Position numbers and translations under genes: made by a program. From NCBI RefSeq assembly GCF_902167145.1, contig NC_050096.1, positions 77,620,683 through 77,684,682 of the forward strand: a stretch of DNA of 64,000 nucleotides. Direction: 5' to 3'. Source of the DNA: Zea mays. Lineage: Eukaryota; Streptophyta; Magnoliopsida; Poales; Poaceae. Of the stretch, positions 58,555-64,000 are shown piece by piece (positions within the stretch are counted from its first letter, which is position 1; the number at the start of each line of letters is the position of its first letter). The notes under the pieces were generated by a model. That model searched no databases. It saw only the letters and a program-made list of their open reading frames with translations, and had not been told where the DNA came from.

Positions 58555-60246
58555 TTACACATAATACCGCAGAAGCTCATCCGCGTTCCAAGACCTAGGA
58601 ATGTCGCTGTCGTCCATATCCTTCAGCCTGTAAGAGCCGGGTCTTGACGAAGATACTACCAGGAAAGGCCCTTCCCATTTCAACTTTAGCTTGCCCACTG
58701 TGTCTGGGTTGGCGACTCTCCGAAGTACCAAGTGTCCTGGCTTAATATTTTTAAGCCGAACCTTTCTGTCACGCCATTTTATTGTCTCGGCTTGATATTT
58801 ATTGATATTCTCTACAGCCTGAAGCCTGATCCCTTCTATAGCATCTTTTGCCACAGAATAGTCAGCTTCGTCTTCTGCCGAAGCCATTGTTCTTATTGAT
58901 CCCGCTTTAGCTTCTTCTGGAGTTATTGCTTCGTCACCAAACAACAATTTGAATGGTGTAAAACATGTTGACCTTGATATTGTTGTGTTGTGGCTCCACA
59001 CCACTTTAATTAATTCATCCGGCCACTTCCCCCTTGGCTGGTTGAAGATTAACTTCATTATTCCTGTCATTATAATGCCATTAGCTCTTTCTACAAGTCC
59101 ATTTGACTCCGGATGCCGAACTGATGCAAAATGGATCTTCGTGTCAATTTGTTCACAAAATTCTTTGAAAGCTTCGGCATCAAACTGTGTTCCGTTGTCC
59201 ACGGTAATGGCCTTCGGCACTCCGAAGCGACAAACAATATTTTGCCAGAAAAACTTTTGAACAGTAACTGAAGTTATTGTGGCTAAAGGCTTTGCCTCAA
59301 TCCATTTAGAAAAATATTCCACTGCCACTACAACATATTTCAAATTCCCTTGTGCTTGTGGGAGTGGGCCTAGCAAATCAAGGCCCCATCTTTGCAATGG
59401 CCAAGTGGGCTGTATTAATTGAGTTAGAGACAAAGGTTGTTTTTTATCTCTTGCACATTTTTGACAACCTTCGCATTTTTGGACTAATTCTGCTGCATCT
59501 GAAGCTGCCTTCGGCCAATAGAATCCTTGACGAAAAACTTTACCCAACAGGGGCCTGGATCCGATGTGAGATCCACACAGGCCTGCATGTATTTCTTTCA
59601 TCAGCTCTATACCTTCAGTTCTGGATAAACATTTGAGTAATGGAGAACAGACTCCATGCTTGTATAACTCCCCTTCTATTATTACATATGGACGTGCTCT
59701 CGCTGCTATTCTCTTTTGATAAGCTTCGTCATCTGAAAGAAAATTGCCCTGGAGAAAGGAAATGATCTCGGTTCTCCAATCTTCGCTATAAACAGGAGAT
59801 ATATTGAGCACTGCTCTTTCAAGAAGGTCAACCGAAGGTGCTTTTATTGTTTCAAAGAAAACTTCCGAAGGTAGTGGCAGCCCCTGTGCTGCTGACTTGG
59901 CTAGTAGATCAGCGTGTTCATTTTCTCCTCGTGGAATATTCTTAACAGAAAACCCTTCGAAGGAGGCTTCAAGTCTTCGAAGTGTATCCAAATACTTTTC
60001 AAGCTTCGGATCTCTTGCTTTGCAGCTTTTGTCAACATGGCCAGAAATAACTTGAGAATCAGTTTTGAGGACCGCCCTTCTTATCCCCATTGCTTTCAAC
60101 TTTCGAAGACCCAAAAATAAGGCTTCGTATTCAGCAATATTATTTGTACAACTAAAATCAAGTTTCACTGCGTAGCATGTTCTGACTTTGGAAGGTGCAA
60201 TTAAGACGGCAGCTGCTCCTGCCCCGAAGGTTCCCTAAGAACCATC
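58555..60246 (-). pseudogene. pol 3' part (RNase H and integrase), cinful-like element D
   Basis: The 537-codon frame from 60168 continues upstream in phase to the insertion at 60246, interrupted by TAG at 60237-60235. Counting from 60168: RNase H core (NNIAEYEALFLGL, KTDSQV, ENEHADLLAKSA) at residues 9-93; integrase zinc site H194/H201/C232/C235; catalytic D264, D324, E360 (35-residue spacing); and a late GPF motif in KWEGPFLVV, ending LLRYYV at 58555. No chromodomain follows, as expected for Tat. The protein integrates element DNA. The rest of RNase H and RT lies beyond the solo LTR. Confidence 0.88.
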
Positions 60247-63200
60247 TTTGAAGCCCTAAAATTCGTATAAGGTAAAAAAATACATGGATTTACATAATAG
60301 TGTTGCGCGAATTTGAAGACCTTTGAAAATCTATTAGGACTCTCTCCCCTCATCTTCAAACAATAATAGTAAATTAATTAAGGGACCAATAAATATATAA
60401 GCAGGGTTGATCTCTTGGTAATTTTGTGGTGATGTATTTTATGGAAAACATGTAATCGGACCTCCAATTTTAATGAAGACATAAGAATAGAAAATAAGAA
60501 AGGGAATTTCTAATGAAACCATTTATTCCATCCATAAATAAATGACAATGTTATATTTAGAATTGTTAAAGTTAGAAGTAGGACTCAAAAACTAGAAAGT
60601 GAAAATCAATTAATAAACCTAAAGAATTTCAAATATTGATGTGCGTAAATTATTCTATTCTGCTCTCTCATGAAGTAAGCATTAGTATTATTGATAATAA
60701 ACAAAATAATTAATAAAATATTATTGAATCACGTTGAGATTATTTTTGAGTGTTGCGTTTGTATTTCAGTGCAAATTTGAATACCAAATGTGAAGTATAA
60801 ATCTGAAAAAAAAACTAAGAAATTAAAAAAAGAAAGAGAAGAAAAAGGAAGACTCATACCTTGCTGGGCCGGTTTTCCTCTGCTCGGCCCACTTACTCGT
60901 GCGCGTTGGCCCAGCGTCCGCACTGAACCACTCCACGACACCGACATTGGGGCCTCCATCGTCAGCCTCGCTCGCGCGGGCACTCTGGCAACACCGCCGC
61001 TGTCGCGTGGGTCCCATTGGTCAGCCGACCCCTTTCCCCCTACCTTTCGCAACAACCCTTGGGTGCATGGCGATGAATCTCTCCGTCGCGGTTTCCGCGG
61101 GGATTGTTGCAGCCGCCTGGATCGCTCACCTCGCAACCATATAAGTCGCGCCCGACCTCCTTGATGTCCATCGAGCGCCAACACCAAGCTGCATCACGGA
61201 GTGAGTCAGCAGCGTGCGATCGAAGGGGAGCGAACCAAAAGGGAGAGAGATCAGGGCATTGCTGATGCCTTTCGGCTGCCTCGCCGGTCGGGCCAAATTG
61301 GGAGGACAGGGAGCTTCACCGACACCCACCTCGTGTTTGCGTGACCTTTCGGGGTGGGGAATGGCGGGACTCGTTGGGAATTCGTCGCCAAACCTGGTGG
61401 CGCCGCCGCGGAGCCACCTATACCGTGGGCGGGGTACGTAGGCGTCCTATATCCATGTAAAAGTCCCCTGGCACTTTCGATTCGTACTCCATGCGATGTT
61501 GCAGCATTCGGATTTGAGCTTGGGGCCCTGGCGCGCAATGTGGACAACATCGGCCATGGCGCCACCGTCCCTGCTCGAGGGCCACCATGCGTGGCCGGGT
61601 TACGTGGGGAAGGAACCCCCGGCGCCGTTGGTCGATTGATGGACGGCTCGGATTTCCTCAGGGGTACCGCTTTGGTAGAATTGAAATCGCGACCGTTCGA
61701 TTCTGATCCTGCGTGGGTGAAACATTGGCGCTGTTTTGAAATAGTGACCGTCCGATCGGAATCGGACAGTCTAGGCTGCGTACCGGTTCAGAGTTGTAAA
61801 AATCTAATCTGGAGTGTATCCTTTTAATCCAACGGCTCTGGTTGTTCCTTACCTCTTCGCCGTTGGCTTTTTGCTTAAGAGCCCCTTGGGTTATGGGGAA
61901 TCAACCCGCCATCCTGTGTGGAGTTCTCTGTGTCTGGGGGATTTCACGTGTTAGCCCCCGAGTTTTCGAAAAATAGTGGCCGCCGTCCAGAGTCTGGGAA
62001 TTTCAGGAAATAAAAATCTAAAATTATTTTTAGGATAAAAATAAATATGATAAGCTTAGAAAATTCATAACTTGATGAATTTAGCTCCAAATTGATTCAT
62101 TCTAGTGGGATTAATTTTGTTTAAGTATTGTTTATTACCTAGTACATTTGTCTAACCATGAAACTTGATTTAAAATTATTCACATGAATAACTCTATTCT
62201 AGGTATTAAATAACTTCAGAAATTCCTAACTTAATAACCGTAGCTCCGAATTTAGTGGTTCTTGTTTCTACGATCTCGTAGCTTCGCGTAGATTAATATT
62301 ATGCAGTTTGTTCTTATGTTTGGTGTGATGTTAATTTAGCCTACACCATGTTTGTCAGTATTGCTACGAATAGCGGTGAGGTTACGAGTCACCTGGAGAG
62401 CAAGTTGGTACCTGGAATCTCAAGTCCCAGGCAAGTTGTGCCCTTGATCACTTCTTTTTACCCACTCATGTTCTAATTAATCATAATGATTTGCATAGGT
62501 TAATTTTGATGGGACCAAATAGGTTACCCTAGTTTGACTATCTTTATACCTTGTTCACCACTGGATTTTTGGGTAGTACCTGCTATTGCTTTATGTGGTT
62601 TTGGGTATAGGGATACATTTTATTCATGATTATCTTTTATTATCAGTTATTATTTACTGTTCATGATAAGATCATTATGTTAATTGGAACATGGAGAACC
62701 ACCCGGGAAAACAGTGCTACCACATGGGTTTAATGGGACACCCTTGGCTGATTAATTAGGAAAGCTAGTAGATGACTACCTTACCCGAAAGAGGCAAGGG
62801 CAGTAGGAGAGTGGTCAGTGTAGGGAGGCCCTTGGGATGATTTTGCTGCGATGGCGGTCATGCGAGGGATTCCTGCATTGGAGCTTCCTATAAACTGTAG
62901 CGGGTTTTCTGAAGCTAGTGGAACTTTGTAAAGGCCTCGTAGTGTTACCCTGCCTCGCCTCCTCGGTAGAGGTGTATGGGATTGGCCGTCTCTTGGCAGA
63001 TGGGTAACATGACTTGTTGGTAAAGATGCGCAACCTCTGCAGAGTGTAAAACTGGTATACTAGCCGTGCTCACGGTCATGAGCAGCTCGGACACTCACAT
63101 GATTAAATTATGGAACTTAAACTCAATTTGTCATATGCATTGCATCGTAGGTGAGGTTGTTAATTTTGTTCTACTACTTAATTGGGTTGGTACTTACTTA

Positions 63201-63670
63201 TACTTAGTAATTGCTAATAAAATTTTGACCAACTTTAAAAGCAATGCTCAGCTCTAACCATCCTATTTGGTAAGCCTTACACTTCACGTGAGCTCCCACC
63301 TTTGGCGAGTTCATGCACATTATTCCCCACAACTTGTTGAGCGATGGACGTATGTGATCTCACTCTTGCTGTCTCACACCCCCCCACAGGTCAAGATCAG
63401 GTACCACAGGATGAGGTGCATGGAGGATGTTGTGATGTGTTCGTGAGAGGTCTAGGTCGTCGTCTCCCAGTCAACTTTGGGTTGCTGGACCGTTGTCTCC
63501 TTTTGATGTAATTATTTATTTATTTATTTTGTATAGAACTCCTATTATATAGTAAAGATGTGACATTCGATCCTGTGCCATGATTCATCATATGTGTGAG
63601 ACTTGGTCCCAGCACACCTGGTGATTATGTTCGCGCCCGGGTCTTGGTGCTCCGAAACCCGGGTGTGACA
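60247..63670 (-). mobile_element. solo LTR (about 3.4 kb) inserted in the RNase H of element D
   Basis: The 5-bp repeat CCATC flanks it (60242-60246 and 63671-63675), and pol is continuous across it. The minus strand begins TGTCACACCCGGG, a usual Gypsy LTR start. The other end reads ...GGGCTTCAAA, not the usual ...CA. There is no interior coding, PBS or PPT, so a solo LTR left by LTR-LTR recombination is the best reading. It has a GC-rich core (60860-61960) between AT-rich flanks. Confidence 0.65.
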
Positions 63671-64000
63671 CCATCGCAGAATACTGTCCAAGCTTCGGCA
63701 TCTTTACTTGCTTCTTCTTCCTGAGCCCTAGGCGTCCAGTCAGCAATGAAGTCTGCTAACGCCTAGGACTGAATCGAAGATCTATGCACATAATCAATGC
63801 AGAACTCATTGAGTTCTGCAGCCCATTTTCCAACCCTTCCAGTAGCTTCTCTATTTCTCATAATATCCTTCAATGGTTGTGAGGAAGGGACAATTATATT
63901 GTATGCTTGAAAATAATGCCGAAGCTTCCTGGAAGCCATCAAAACAGCATACAGCACCTTCTCCAATTCTATATAATTTTTCTTTGATAAACTAAGAACT
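63671..64000 (-). pseudogene. pol middle part (RT end and RNase H start), cinful-like element D
   Basis: The minus-strand frame from the window edge reads EKVLYAVLMASRKLRHYFQAY (RT/RNase H connection), then a TAG near 63762, then ALADFIADWTP and AWTVFCDG at the insertion point. It joins in phase to the sequence at 60246-60238. RT proper is beyond the window. Confidence 0.8.

Larger units (their letters stand above)
35749..64000 (-). mobile_element. Tat-type Gypsy element D (cinful-like), pol-bearing, running off the window
   Basis: The 3' LTR is at 35749-36355. Moving right come the PPT, antisense gene, tandem repeats, then (after a nested insertion) the integrase/RNase H end of pol at 60246-58555 and 64000-63671. 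RT start, gag and 5' LTR lie beyond 64000. LTR, PPT, repeats and antisense gene are all related to those of the zeon-like element at 6084. The preceding five bases (CTGCC, 35744-35748) should recur after the unseen 5' LTR. Confidence 0.88.

Noticed and set aside
60790..61827. GC-rich frames in 60790-61827 as a host gene
   Set aside because: They lie wholly within the TSD-bounded solo LTR, overlap in many frames and show no domain or splice support.

Overview
The window reads as plant nuclear DNA from a large, repeat-rich grass genome, most likely maize (Zea) or a close Andropogoneae relative. There is no operon structure. Most of the 64 kb is LTR retrotransposon sequence, and the Copia LTRs carry dense CACCGGAC/GTCCGGTG palindromes typical of grass Sireviruses. 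One Gypsy pair looks like the maize zeon/cinful families by size and structure. These family names come from recall of general features, not from a search.

Layout, left to right. (1) 1-~5900: 3' part of a decayed Copia/Sirevirus element on the + strand (gag tail, pol, multi-PPT region, truncated 3' LTR). (2) 6049-6066: probable first exon of a resident plant gene. Its first intron is now about 19 kb because it holds two retrotransposons: a complete gag-only Gypsy element (6084-13425, TSD TGCAT, +) and a gag-only Sirevirus-like element (14431-25076, TSD GCAGG, -). The second one landed on the intron's 3' splice site. (3) 25081-27647: exons 2-8 of the resident gene, now a pseudogene. Exon 8 is split by a 547-bp hAT-like non-autonomous element (27648-28194, 8-bp TSD CCTATTGG). 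(4) 28212-28368: (CA)n(TA)n. (5) 28374-30852: a TIR DNA element holding a nested tandem repeat and a GC-rich gene-like fragment. (6) 31209-35748: 5' part of a decayed Tat-type Gypsy element (+).

(7) From 35749 to the window end runs a nested block. A Tat/cinful-like Gypsy element (-) sits inside element 6. It is split by a coding-free LTR element (40652-58524, TSD ATAGG, -), which is itself split by a young Opie/Ji-like Sirevirus (43778-52511, TSD GTATT, -). The cinful-like pol is also split by a 3.4-kb solo LTR (60247-63670, TSD CCATC). LTR divergence agrees with the nesting: about 0.3% for the innermost element and under 1% (estimated) for the one around it.

The most interesting signal is a gene on the strand opposite to gag-pol, present in both Tat-type elements (9334-12458 on -, and 36838-~39800 on +). 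In each it starts just inside the 3' LTR behind its own TATA box. It has a short intron at the same place and phase with good splice signals. It encodes a protein resembling the 'putative gypsy-type transposon' domain, then basic nuclear-localisation-like stretches, then a coiled-coil exon. It is kept even in the element that has lost all of pol. Antisense extra ORFs are known in Tat elements; the shared promoter, intron and partial-element retention deserve a closer look.
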